In this document: positions 1-8,439 of the stretch, one piece after another
Numbering within the stretch: position 1 is the first letter of the stretch
How the letters are laid out: each line of letters opens with the position of its first letter
NCBI GenBank assembly: GCA_050084515.1
Contig: CM114274.1
Coordinates: 16,120,001-16,184,000, forward strand
Source of the DNA: Blasia pusilla
Taxonomy: Eukaryota > Marchantiophyta > Marchantiopsida > Blasiales
Length of the DNA stretch: 64,000 nt
Direction: 5' to 3'
The notes under the pieces: model-generated
Seen by the model: only the letters and a program-made list of their open reading frames with translations
What the model was told of the DNA's origin: nothing
Databases searched by the model: none
Made by a program: the position numbers and the translations under genes

Positions 1-1159
1 CAAAAGGCAAAACAAAGTGCAATGGGATATATGCTTCATTCAAGTGTGACAGACGACGAATCCCTCCTCCATGTAAGCGAACAATAATATCACGTCCTTC
101 TACTAGCTCACTCCCATCTCCAGGCAAGATAGCTGCAATCTCTGAAGCAACAGGCAAGGTGTATCGTTTTGCATCGAGACCTCGCTTACTACCCTTAAGA
201 ACAATATGAAAGTCAAAATTACATGGATCAATAGCCACATTTCGGAATAAAGCCACATATAGATTATGGGCATGTAACATATTTTGTAATCCCCTTAAGA
301 TCTCTGGCCTCAATTGATCCCGATAATCTCCACTCATAATCCTTCTTCTATGTTCCATTTGATGCTCATCATCATGAATATAAATTTGCGCAAATTGTGG
401 AGGAGCACCACTTTCAGCATGAAGAGGTCCAATAGAATGATATACATCACCTTGAATCCTGAAGTTTCCTGTACCGCCTCGTTGCTCTGTCACATGTGCC
501 CGAGTAGATGCCAATTGAAAAGCACTATTATAGGCACGTGCATTACGCAAAAAATGAAGACTATTTGCACTCATACCATAAAGTAATTCTGCTAGTATAG
601 AAGGTGAAGCTGTCAAATATGGTAATTGAATCTTACCATGCCCACAACACATACTAAAAGGCGAGCTTATAAACCTAGTATACTTCACTCTCTCACACTT
701 CCAATGTAGAGCATTACAAGTCGGACAAACAACATTCGTAAGTCCAACACTAAAACGGCCAGTCATACTATCAATACGATCTCCAAACCTAAGAATTCGA
801 ATGTGATTCTCTTCAAAGTTAGGAATACGTGCAATATTGAGCAACTTTTTCAAGTTCACAATTCTTCTAGATCCCACATTTGGAATCGAGGCATGTACAT
901 TATCTTCATTTTCTTCCATGTGGCCTTCAGGATTGGCTGCATTGGCATCGCTCCTTATCAACGGATCACAAACATGTGCAATCTCATGTACTTCATCCAA
1001 ATGTGATCCCACATTTGGAATCGAGGTAGATACATTGTCTTCATTCACTTCCATGTGGCCTTCACGATTAGGTCCATTGGCATCATTCCTTATCAATGAA
1101 TCGCCAACATGTGCAATCTCATGTACTTCATCCAAATGAGCATGTCTTCTTCTTTGGCC
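1..1159 (-). CDS. Helitron Rep/helicase protein, N-terminal part (runs off the left edge)
   Basis: The minus strand is open without a stop from about 1159 to base 1 (about 385 codons). It reads as the N-terminal 'Helitron helicase-like' domain of plant Helitron Rep/helicase proteins. A zinc-binding stretch comes first (CPTC about 16 residues before the end of its exon block, then CCGHGK), followed by the family hallmarks RNARAYNSAF, FRIQGDVYHSIGPLH, PPQFAQIYIHDDEHQMEHR, RYTLPVASEIAAILPGDG and GRDIIVRLHGGGIRRL. The Rep (HUH) nicking and helicase domains would follow beyond the left edge. Such proteins drive rolling-circle transposition. The long open frame suggests a fairly young copy. Immediately upstream, at 1160-1162, the frame meets a TAG, so the true upstream exon junction is unclear. 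The family call is firm; whether the gene is active cannot be judged here. Confidence 0.85.
870..1139 (-). repeat. 135-bp in-frame tandem duplication in the Helitron protein
   Basis: Two adjacent copies (870-1004 and 1005-1139) share the frame and encode two versions of a 45-residue unit containing HLDEVHEIAHV, GHMEENEDNV or GHMEVNEDNV, and SIPNVGS. The copies differ at about ten residues, so the duplication is not brand new. The unit is acidic and lies just before the zinc-binding part of the Rep/helicase protein. Confidence 0.85.
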
Positions 1160-2285
1160 CTAAGCTCGAGCAACTTGAAGCATATGAGATAATTGTAGAG
1201 GATTAGTAGGAATTGGAAGACTGCAAGCAGAGGTTAAGAAATTAATATATATGATTATAATAAGAATAAATATACATACAAACATATCTCTATTAAATTT
1301 GAGTATATAGTTTAGAAATATACATTGGAGATGGAAAGACCACAATCCCAGAGTTTAGAATAGCTTCAACTTCATGATGTACCATAATTGGCCTGCAAAA
1401 AAATTTGTTATTAGAAATCATTCATAAAAATTTAAAACCAAGTAGGAAGCATCAATAATAAAAATATGTAAAACATACCTTGTATTAGTTTGAGTATGAA
1501 AGTTATTAGTAGTCATAGCCTCGACTTCCTCTCTAGGAAGAAGATTCATAGACAATTGATAAACATTCGCTTGGGCCAAATTATAGTGCCTTCATCTCTG
1601 GCCTTGTGCTCGTTCAACTTGAAGCATAGCATGTAATCCCCGAGGGTTGGACGGAAGTGGAAGACTGAGAATAACAATATTAATAAAAATCAAGTCAAAA
1701 TAAATAAATTAATTAAAAAAACCAATAAAAAGAAAGAAATTAATGAGTGGATGAAACGTACATTGGAGACGATGTAGAGTCTATTAAAGCATGAAGATTT
1801 CCATTGGAAGGTGTTGCTACCAACCTGAACAAACAATAAAAAAAGTCATAATACTAAAAAAAATTATAACTATTATTATAATAAAAGTAGAAATGTTATA
1901 CATAAATAAATACCTTCTAGTATTTGCGCCTGGTGAGCCATCGATGATGGGTGGTTGTAATTCTTCCATCAATGGAACATTCACAACAACTTCAATAGAT
2001 CTCAATTCAACTAATTTAGCATGTCTTTACTTTTGTCCTTGAGCTCTCACAATTTGATGTATATCACGTAATCGTTTCGGGTTCGATGGATTTGGAAGTC
2101 TACATCACAAACATGAAAGATATTAAAATCACACAACAAATCTAGAGTGTGCACATATGGTTATGATATCATTCTATAATCATAATGCTAAGTATGCTTA
2201 CATTGGAGATGACAAAGTTGTTGAATGAGTTACAAATCGCATATCATGAAGCGCCCTTCTGTTTCTTTGAGAAGCAACCCTTATA
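1141..2285 (-). repeat. Three-fold duplicated two-part module, about 440-bp period
   Basis: Three diverged copies lie head to tail. Each has a part reading like LPxPxNPxxLxxMLQVxRAQGQ (about 1141-1226, 1590-1660, 2015-2100), followed on the plus strand after an AT-rich spacer by a second part that starts ACATTGGAGA (about 1322-1395, 1760-1828, 2198-2275). The spacing suggests that a two-exon unit with its intron was copied twice. Each first part has a stop codon at a different place close to the RAQGQ motif, so the units are either spliced differently from my reading or are decaying. Confidence 0.6.
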
Positions 2286-2455
2286 ACCTTCTTATATGCA
2301 AGCTTCTCTGTTTCCTCCGAAATCCGTATAGAAGATGGAGCACTACATGAAATGTGGTGATCATGCTCCACATTAGGTAAAGAGACTACATTGGTGATGT
2401 CTGCGAATGGTTTTTTTTCATTTCGCCTCGATGGTTCCTCTTGAGATTCATGCAT
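2198..2455 (-). CDS. Possible upstream exon of the Helitron protein
   Basis: An 85-codon minus-strand frame starting MHESQEEPSRRNEKKP. Its C-terminal part overlaps the third copy of the repeated module (it ends in a serine-proline-methionine stretch that is shared with the other modules). The strand and position fit an N-terminal exon of the Helitron Rep/helicase gene, but I recognise no domain. It could also be an unrelated chance frame. Confidence 0.35.
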   Translation of the reverse strand: MHESQEEPSRRNEKKPFADITNVVSLPNVEHDHHISCSAPSSIRISEETEKLAYKKVIRVASQRNRRALHDMRFVTHSTTLSSPM

Positions 2456-2688
2456 CTTGTGACAATATCAACCATCCGACCAAAATATGTATTGTCAATA
2501 TATAAAAAAATAATAGAAAAAAGAGAAAAATTTGTAAAAAAAACTTATACTCAAGATTTGGTCTGTGAATATTATAATCTATATTAAAAAATAAATTTAC
2601 ACATAACTGAAGTTTTTATAAAAATCTGAAATAGGAAAATCATTCTAACGGGCAATGAGACTCGGCCGTACTCATCTCACTTGAGTCC

Positions 2689-3216
2689 TCAGAGCAAAAT
2701 TAAATGACAATCACTAATTTCCCATGACCCCGACCCGTAACAATCACGTACAAATGAATGGCTAGATGCTATAGGGTCTGACGAAGGGATGCAATCATGT
2801 GTGGAATTTGTATCTCCTTCTCCCTCCTGACCTCCAACTACTTCTTGTGAAATAGAATGATGATTCACCACAGGTGCGGTTAAAATCCTAGATGCACTCT
2901 CATCATAACTACAACTCTGACCATTTCTCAAAGGGCTTATGCTAACATTAGGAGCATTAATCCCATTTTCGCAAATTGGAAATGGTACATAGCTAGGACT
3001 TAAAGCCTTACCCATATTTTCAAAAATGGGCGATGGAACATAGCCAGGACTTGAAGCATTATTCCTATTTTCAACGATCGGCGAGGGGACATACTCCGGA
3101 CTTGCTATTTGTATCACCTCTATGACGTCAACATCTATAGGTGTATAATCCCTTTCTTGTTCATCAAGAGGAACGTAGAACTCACCATCGCTATAGCGTA
3201 ATTCGTCAACACTCAT
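2689..3216 (-). CDS. Repeat-containing ORF upstream of the Helitron helicase
   Basis: A 175-codon frame opening MSVDELRYSDGEFYVPLDEQ. It holds three tandem copies of a 16-17-residue unit of the form SPxYVPSPIxENxxxA (residues about 38-90), separated by asparagine and alanine-rich linkers, then an uncharacterised acidic and serine-rich tail. No known domain is recognisable. Orientation and closeness to the Helitron gene suggest it is an N-terminal exon or an accessory ORF of that element. The internal repeats show the frame has been under, or came from, coding use. The start methionine is the first in frame. Confidence 0.45.
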   Translation of the reverse strand: MSVDELRYSDGEFYVPLDEQERDYTPIDVDVIEVIQIASPEYVPSPIVENRNNASSPGYVPSPIFENMGKALSPSYVPFPICENGINAPNVSISPLRNGQSCSYDESASRILTAPVVNHHSISQEVVGGQEGEGDTNSTHDCIPSSDPIASSHSFVRDCYGSGSWEISDCHLILL

Positions 3217-3585
3217 TTATAAAGTATCCTGCATTATCCACACAATTATTTTAATAAAAGAAATGTTTCAAAATAATAAAAGAAATACTCAATAGAAAAG
3301 GATACTAAATCTCCACACCTCAATATTATAACACAAGCAAAGAAGACTTACTTTTTTTAGTCACTCCACTCCCAAAGAAATGAAACTTGATCGTTTGCTC
3401 AACTCAACAATCTCAAACAGACATATCTGAGAACAAAACAAACATGGATTTGATGATTAATTGGATATACACAATAGATAGTACTCTCTAGGCTACTTAT
3501 CTCCAATATCTCGACTATCTGCACTTATGTCTAAATCCCCATAATCCATACACCTATATTCCAGGTCGAACTCATCACCAACATA

Positions 3586-3921
3586 TCATCCCTCGGAATC
3601 ATAGAGGGAAGTGGAGGAATATTCTCCATCGTCAAGTTCTTCAAGACCAGGACAAATATCTACAGAGTATCTCTCATTACTATTGAGAGTAATCACAATT
3701 TCCTCGCCTATTGAGACTTCTCTAACCTCCTGAGTCTCATTGAAACCATTTGAAATAGGAGCAAAAAATTTAGGATCCACATCAAACAATTTTCGTTTTT
3801 GTTCAGAGCGAGATAATGAAAATCTATATTCATCTCTCTCTACCAAATATTCAGGACTCCTATTTATTACAATTTCTTCCACAACTATCGGCCTCTTGCA
3901 TCTCGATGGGAGAGTTGACAT
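3586..3921 (-). CDS. Hypothetical ORF at the 5' side of the Helitron
   Basis: A 111-codon frame beginning MSTLPSRCKRPIVVEE. It contains a second version of the SPEYLVER-type unit, reminiscent of the SPxYVPSP repeats in the next frame downstream, and an acidic tail (EELDDGEYSS). No domain is recognised. It is plausibly the first exon of the Helitron gene; a chance frame cannot be excluded. Confidence 0.35.
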   Translation of the reverse strand: MSTLPSRCKRPIVVEEIVINRSPEYLVERDEYRFSLSRSEQKRKLFDVDPKFFAPISNGFNETQEVREVSIGEEIVITLNSNERYSVDICPGLEELDDGEYSSTSLYDSEG

Positions 3922-3929
3922 GGCGTAAG

Positions 3930-4825
3930 CTAGTTAGCCTCACTCCGCATATACAATATTATTCACTAAAAATTTAAAAAGAGCATATTAAATTTTCAAT
4001 ATAATTAGATAATTCAAGTTAAAAAAGAGAGGGACCACCAAGAGCAGATTAAATTATCAATATAAATTAAATATTTCAAGTAAGAAAAACGTAACTATAA
4101 TTTCATAAAGCTCACCTAAAACAAAAGGCTATGATATTTTTAAGAGAACAAGATCTGGGCACGGAAAAAACTATTTTCATAAATAACATCCGGAAGCCCC
4201 CTATTCCCAAACATCTAGGAGGCCTACGTCAGTAGGGGGGGTCGTTAACCGGATCTAGTGGAAGGGGATCGAAACCCGTTCTTTGACTTAATTGTCTTTT
4301 CCTCTTGACTTGGCTCATTGCTCTTTGTGGGAGCGGCTCTCCCAGTCGGTAGCTAAAACATCACCTACATTCGATTCAAACAGAGACCGGTTCACATGTA
4401 AAACAAGAATAGCAACGGAGCAGAGGGGTCCAAGACGGACCGGGGACCGTTTTGAAGTATGCAAGGGTGACAGTGATGTTCCCGGTAGCTGTTTGTACAG
4501 TGCGAGGGAGAGTGTGGTAGTTTGGACACACGAGGGTCTGGAGGTCTTGTGGAGTGATCAGAGAGAGGAAGGAGGAGGACGAGGACGACGACTGAGGAGG
4601 TGAAAGCAACTCAGTCTCTCTCAGCTCTTCCAACAATAAAAGCTAACCATTCTCTTTTCTGAGGTTGCAGTGGAAGTCTTGAATAAACTACGAGTCTATG
4701 ATAGGAGAGACTATTTATGCACCATGAGTCTTCTTCCTTGTCGGACAATTGGACTACCGGGTTTCGCGCAGGATGAACTGCGACAAGGACGAGAAGGAAA
4801 TCTGCTCTTGGTGGTCCTTCTCTCT
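3930..4825. other. Stretch with no recognisable gene
   Basis: AT-rich to about 4.2 kb, then mixed composition. The short frames here on both strands show no family resemblance. A C/G run near 4195-4245 marks a change in composition and may be the edge of an inserted element. Confidence 0.5.
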
Positions 4826-4883
4826 CAGCCCTCTTGACATTGGCAGTTCAGAAGTTCATGCAGGACGGGGTATATGAAACTCC

Positions 4884-5551
4884 CAAGTATCCACGTCTCA
4901 TTACCCGCTTGCCATTCTCTCTCTCCGGCATCAATCCCTTCTTCACCCTGGAACTGTACAGTCAAACGTCCTTTCAATTCTTCTGGAGTGCGCATTCGCA
5001 GTTGATTGTAGGAATCTTCCAGCACATAAGCTCTACGCACACAAATGCGAAGGGGAGCATAGTGTTGTTGCTCATGCTGCTGTCTAATTCTTGATCGAAA
5101 ATATGCTCGCTTGTTGTCGAAATCAATCAGACGAGGGGTTTTCAGCATTAGAGATAAAGATTTCTCTAGAAGACCAGGGTTCTGGCAAACAAAGGCATTC
5201 AAAAGCCTCCGATGCATGTCTGCAAAACGAATGAATGTCATCCCTTTCTCATCAGGCTTCCTCTGGGGCATCGGTGGAGTGACAATACCCACATCCAATG
5301 CAGAAGAACTGGCAACTTCCTTGATCTCACGAGTATTTGCCTTTCTTTGGGTTCGACTTGATCGCAATCGTGGGCCCGAACCGCAATTTCTCACACAAGA
5401 CGAAGAATGCTTCCACAAAAGGCAGTAACTTCTGTGTCCCTGGTGGAAGAGGTGGAGGCACACCAGCGAGATGTCTGGAATTAAGGAGGTGGTGATAATG
5501 CTCGCACTCAAGTATCCACGTCTCGTTACCCGCTTGCCATTCTCTCTCTCC
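4884..5551. repeat. 43-bp direct repeats flanking the UPL fragment
   Basis: Bases 4884-4926 and 5509-5551 match at 42 of 43 positions (both start CAAGTATCCACGTCTC). The second copy falls at the outer end of the gypsy 3' LTR. The first begins exactly where UPL homology ends, so the captured fragment lies between two copies of what looks like LTR-end sequence. Confidence 0.8.
4927..5498 (-). pseudogene. Captured fragment of a HECT E3 ubiquitin ligase (UPL1/UPL2 type)
   Basis: The minus strand encodes a stretch closely matching the region just before and at the start of the HECT domain of plant UPL1/UPL2. In order it shows PPPLPPGTQKLLPFVEAFFV, then MTFIRFADMHRRLLNAF, QNPGLLEKSLSLMLKTPR, IDFDNKRAYFRSRI, RRAYVLEDSYNQLRMRTPEE and LKGRLTVQFQGEEGID. 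The intact protein is about 3,600 residues and adds ubiquitin to substrates; this piece covers about 190 residues and lacks the catalytic cysteine lobe. A 1-nt frameshift near 5330-5390 breaks it. It stops abruptly at about 4927, where the sequence switches to a 43-bp repeat that also occurs on the other side. It is a captured gene fragment, not a working ligase. Confidence 0.85.
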
Positions 5552-6283
5552 CTCCCTCCTCGACTCAGTGAGATGTCTGGAAACTGTGCATCTAGAGCTG
5601 GAAAACCCCAATTTGAATCACTTCCTCGACACTTCATCGAAACCAGGAGGGAAAAGGATATTTTCCAGGAAAGAGGAGCAATTCACTTCTCATGAGTATC
5701 AGGTTTGGCATCTTCACCCTGAAGAGAGCCGTTGGCATTACTTTCTCGACTTGGTATTAATACCTGGAGCGAGATTATGGAGCTCAGCCCAGTGCAACAT
5801 TTGGCATGAAAAGAGAGGCACGGCCCAACATGAGAAAGATGGCTTAGGAAAGCCACCTTCCTCTCTTATATAGGGTTGGGAAGAGCCAAAAGGCTCTTAC
5901 CCTAAAAATAGCCCTCCCCTTGGTAACCTGTGCGCACAGGTTACCAGGGGCGGGTGACATGGTCAACAAGTCACCTGGTTGTGAAAGACCTTAACATGAA
6001 AGTTGTCAAAAACAACGTTCTTGACACAATGGACCTATCCTCAACCTCATCCGACATCGTGGGAAAATTTACACTCAAGATAGTCCGCTGGCTCCTACAC
6101 CCTATCCACGATAGATCTCAGCCTATCGGCTACTCAGATGTGACACCTGTCGTGTGCATACATATCACTATGCAACAAACATCGTTGGTCACATCTACAC
6201 CACACAACACCAATCTTCCCCACACACGGGTCGATCCACACATGTACAAAAATCAACTCATATATATACATGGAGATCACACA
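5499..6283 (-). repeat. 3' LTR of the truncated gypsy element
   Basis: On the minus strand the LTR starts TGTGTGATC right after a G-rich polypurine tract (about 6285-6300) and ends in CA at 5499, giving about 785 bp. A TATATAAGAG promoter-like box lies near 5870. Its central part resembles a relic near 43.2-43.5 kb (shared words such as TCACCTGGTTG and AAAACAACGTT). The outer boundary is inferred from the TG/CA ends and the flanking repeat, because no second LTR is present. Confidence 0.6.
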
Positions 6284-6362
6284 ACCGCCCCCCTAGCTGG
6301 TAGTTGGATCCCCCCCAACTCCAGATAGAAAATATCACATCTCTCTGACATGACCTACTACC

Positions 6363-6917
6363 CTATACACATCTTGGACACATCCATCGTCCCATGGGAA
6401 CCACATCAAGAAGGGGGGTGAGACATAACATATGCCACCCTCGAGAATAACCATCACATACCAAAATGGTGGCTGCACCCCTCGCAGATCCACACAACAT
6501 ACACCTCAAGCCTACAGGTATCAGTGCCAAGCTCGGATCCACCGTCCCATCTACGTTCGGAAGATGACATGGCGCACAATTGCGCACATGATCCTTCCAA
6601 ACCATACCATCCCATCCCTCCAACATGAGGACTCCGGTCGGTAATACCTCGCGCACACGTAGGATCGTGCGCCCCGCAGTGACATCTAGCGTCGTGGTCT
6701 TTGCTCTTTGTAAATACACGTAATCTCCAGGATGAAACCTCCTAATCCCTGGACGATAACCTCCTCCACGAATGGTCGCGTACCTCAATGTATCTCTATG
6801 GTGGGCAATAGCTAAGTTCTCAAAGGCCATAGACATAACTCTACAAAAAACCTCCGTTCTCTGAGAACATGCTTGTAGCCACATATCTGGATCATCAAGA
6901 TCTAACACCTCCACCAT
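6363..6917 (-). CDS. Gypsy integrase C-terminal region ending in a PHD-like zinc finger
   Basis: A 184-codon open frame downstream of the integrase core. Residues about 55-110 have the small-barrel character of the gypsy integrase C-terminus (GDYVYLQRAKTTTLDVTAGR, then VREVLPTGVLMLEGWDG). The last 46 residues (6366-6503) follow the PHD finger pattern: CMLC, then ILVCDG, then WHMLC, then WMCPRC, with the tryptophan and the short spacing before the last pair that PHD fingers show. Seven of the eight zinc ligands are present; the fourth (CDGC in typical fingers) is tyrosine. PHD fingers usually bind histone H3 tails, so the finger may help choose insertion sites, much as chromodomains do in chromoviruses; that role is inferred. 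The frame ends immediately after the finger. Confidence 0.7.
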   Translation of the reverse strand: MVEVLDLDDPDMWLQACSQRTEVFCRVMSMAFENLAIAHHRDTLRYATIRGGGYRPGIRRFHPGDYVYLQRAKTTTLDVTAGRTILRVREVLPTGVLMLEGWDGMVWKDHVRNCAPCHLPNVDGTVDPSLALIPVGLRCMLCGSARGAATILVCDGYSRGWHMLCLTPLLDVVPMGRWMCPRCV

Positions 6918-6923
6918 GTCACA

Positions 6924-7341
6924 TCAAATCACTGCAGGTAAATCTGGCTCTCTCCCAAAGAGCAAAAAGTACGGTGAAAATGATGCGAAGGATGCCTGCC
7001 GACTAAAGCGATAACATGTAGCCAACCATGGCAACTGTAGGTCCCACTCCCTCAACTGTCCCTGCTGCAAGCCATACTTGCGCAATCCTCTCTTCACTGT
7101 CTGTACCACTCTCTCCGCCAACCCATCTGCCAGAGGATCTCCATCTGCGTTCAGGGGAGAGTTTCAGCGCCTGATCGCACAAGGCCTGAAACTCTCCCCT
7201 GAACTCGGTACCCTAGTCAACACCTCCGCCGGTGCACCAAAGTGACTAAGCATACCAACTCTATCCACTTCGAGAAATGGTCCACCATGACCAACACGTA
7301 CCTATGATGACGCCCCGTCAATGGCAAAGGTCCCGCAAAGT
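6924..7341 (-). pseudogene. Gypsy integrase core, decayed
   Basis: The frame at 6924-7121 begins MAERVVQTVKRGLRKYGL, matching the end of the integrase catalytic core around its third acidic residue, and ends in FLLFGREPDLPAV, a typical gypsy motif. Between 7121 and 7341 the DDE core is readable only by changing frame, so at least two frameshifts and several stops inactivate it. It joins the RNase H and zinc-binding part upstream. Confidence 0.7.
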
Positions 7342-8133
7342 CTAAATCCACCAATAACCTAAACCGATAATCGACAAAGGATGTAACTGTGGAGTGGGAG
7401 CATTGAAGGATGCTCGCACTCTGTCACATACCATACATCTGGCCACAAACTGTTGTACCCGAGTGTGCATGCCGCGCAACCAATATTGGACCTGGAGTAA
7501 GTTGTAAGTACGCTTTACTCCAAAATGTCCCAACTCCTCATGGGCATGTCGCACTACACGTGCTCGTTGGGAAGGATGAGCTACCACTCGTATCCTACCA
7601 TCTCCCCATACCCACAAAATGTAAGTCCCCTCCCACCTGAACCTCTTGGCTCTCTGTAGGATCCGATCCCGCTCCCTAGCACTCACTGTACTCGCTATGA
7701 CGCCAATGCGCAAGAACTCCACAACCTCCATATCGTCATGGATATCACGACCACCTGTCGCCTCCTCACTAACCTTCGGATCGAAAGGCTCATCATCCAA
7801 ACCCACCACTAGAGTCATCACTTGTGGCTGACTTGCCATAGTCAACCAACAAAGATAGGCAGATGCATGCCAACCGAGCACCATCTCCTCATCACTCTCT
7901 CCGTGCCATCGAGCTCCCGTGTCATCTCTCTGACTCAGACATGGGTTACGACTCAACCCATCCGCATCCTGGTTCAGCCAACCGGGCCTATGAACCACCT
8001 CAAACTCATACTCCTGTAGTAATAGAGCCCACCTGGCAAGCTTTCCCGTAAGCTTGTCGGACTCCATCAACCACCTCAACGGTTGATGATCAGTGATAAG
8101 TGTGAAAGGGTTGCCGAATAAATGTGCTATCAA
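7342..8133 (-). CDS. Gypsy RNase H and integrase zinc-binding domain
   Basis: A 263-codon frame. It opens within RNase H (HLFGNPFTLITDHQPLRWL, then KLARWALLLQEYEFEVVHRP and DADGLSRNP, all standard Ty3/gypsy motifs). After an acidic linker comes the integrase HHCC zinc domain (HAHEELGHFGVKRTYNLL, then CMVC). Reverse transcriptase-end sequence extends to about 8272. The frame is long and clean, unlike the core downstream. The element is truncated on its 5' side, so this is a remnant rather than a complete pol. Confidence 0.85.
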   Translation of the reverse strand: MIAHLFGNPFTLITDHQPLRWLMESDKLTGKLARWALLLQEYEFEVVHRPGWLNQDADGLSRNPCLSQRDDTGARWHGESDEEMVLGWHASAYLCWLTMASQPQVMTLVVGLDDEPFDPKVSEEATGGRDIHDDMEVVEFLRIGVIASTVSARERDRILQRAKRFRWEGTYILWVWGDGRIRVVAHPSQRARVVRHAHEELGHFGVKRTYNLLQVQYWLRGMHTRVQQFVARCMVCDRVRASFNAPTPQLHPLSIIGLGYWWI

Positions 8134-8439
8134 GGAATCCGGACGCTAGCACCCTAGTCCTATCTCACACACATACAAGGGAGGTGCTCCAGAAGCAGTT
8201 GTGACCCTAGTTCGCAAGCTCAACTTCCTCGAGAGAGCATTGAAAACACAGAGCTCTGAAACAGCCTAGTTTGAATTAAGGAGGTGGTGATAAGGAGCAT
8301 GGGGACCCCACAGGGCCATGGGACTTAGTTTTGACACTTAACAACAGATTTGGAGAGAGAGCAAGTACCAGCAAGGGCCTAAGGGGTCCTCAGAGCCAGG
8401 TGAGTGTCCCTGGTCTTCACACAACTATGCAAGAATTTA

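Larger units (their letters stand above)
1..3921 (-). mobile_element. Autonomous-type Helitron, partial
   Basis: The Rep/helicase reading frame at 1-1159 and the exon-like, repeat-rich blocks upstream of it on the same strand (to about 3.9 kb) together look like the 5' half of one Helitron. Between the open blocks lie AT-rich stretches with intron-like composition. I could not find a convincing Helitron 5' terminus (TC followed by a CTATACTA-like stretch) between 3.9 and 4.25 kb, so the right boundary is only an estimate; the left end lies outside the window. Confidence 0.55.
5499..8272 (-). mobile_element. 5'-truncated Ty3/gypsy retrotransposon with C-terminal PHD-like finger
   Basis: On the minus strand this block reads end of reverse transcriptase, RNase H, integrase, an integrase C-terminal extension, a polypurine tract, then a 3' LTR. 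The 5' LTR, gag, protease and most of reverse transcriptase are missing. Reading frames are broken by stops and shifts in the integrase core. The block is bounded by an exact 21-bp direct repeat (5478-5498 and 8273-8293). Confidence 0.75.
5478..8293. repeat. Exact 21-bp direct repeats bounding the gypsy remnant
   Basis: GAATTAAGGAGGTGGTGATA plus A occurs at 5478-5498 and at 8273-8293. The pair sits exactly at the outer ends of the gypsy block, like a target duplication, but it is far longer than the 4-6 bp that LTR integrases make. Confidence 0.85.
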
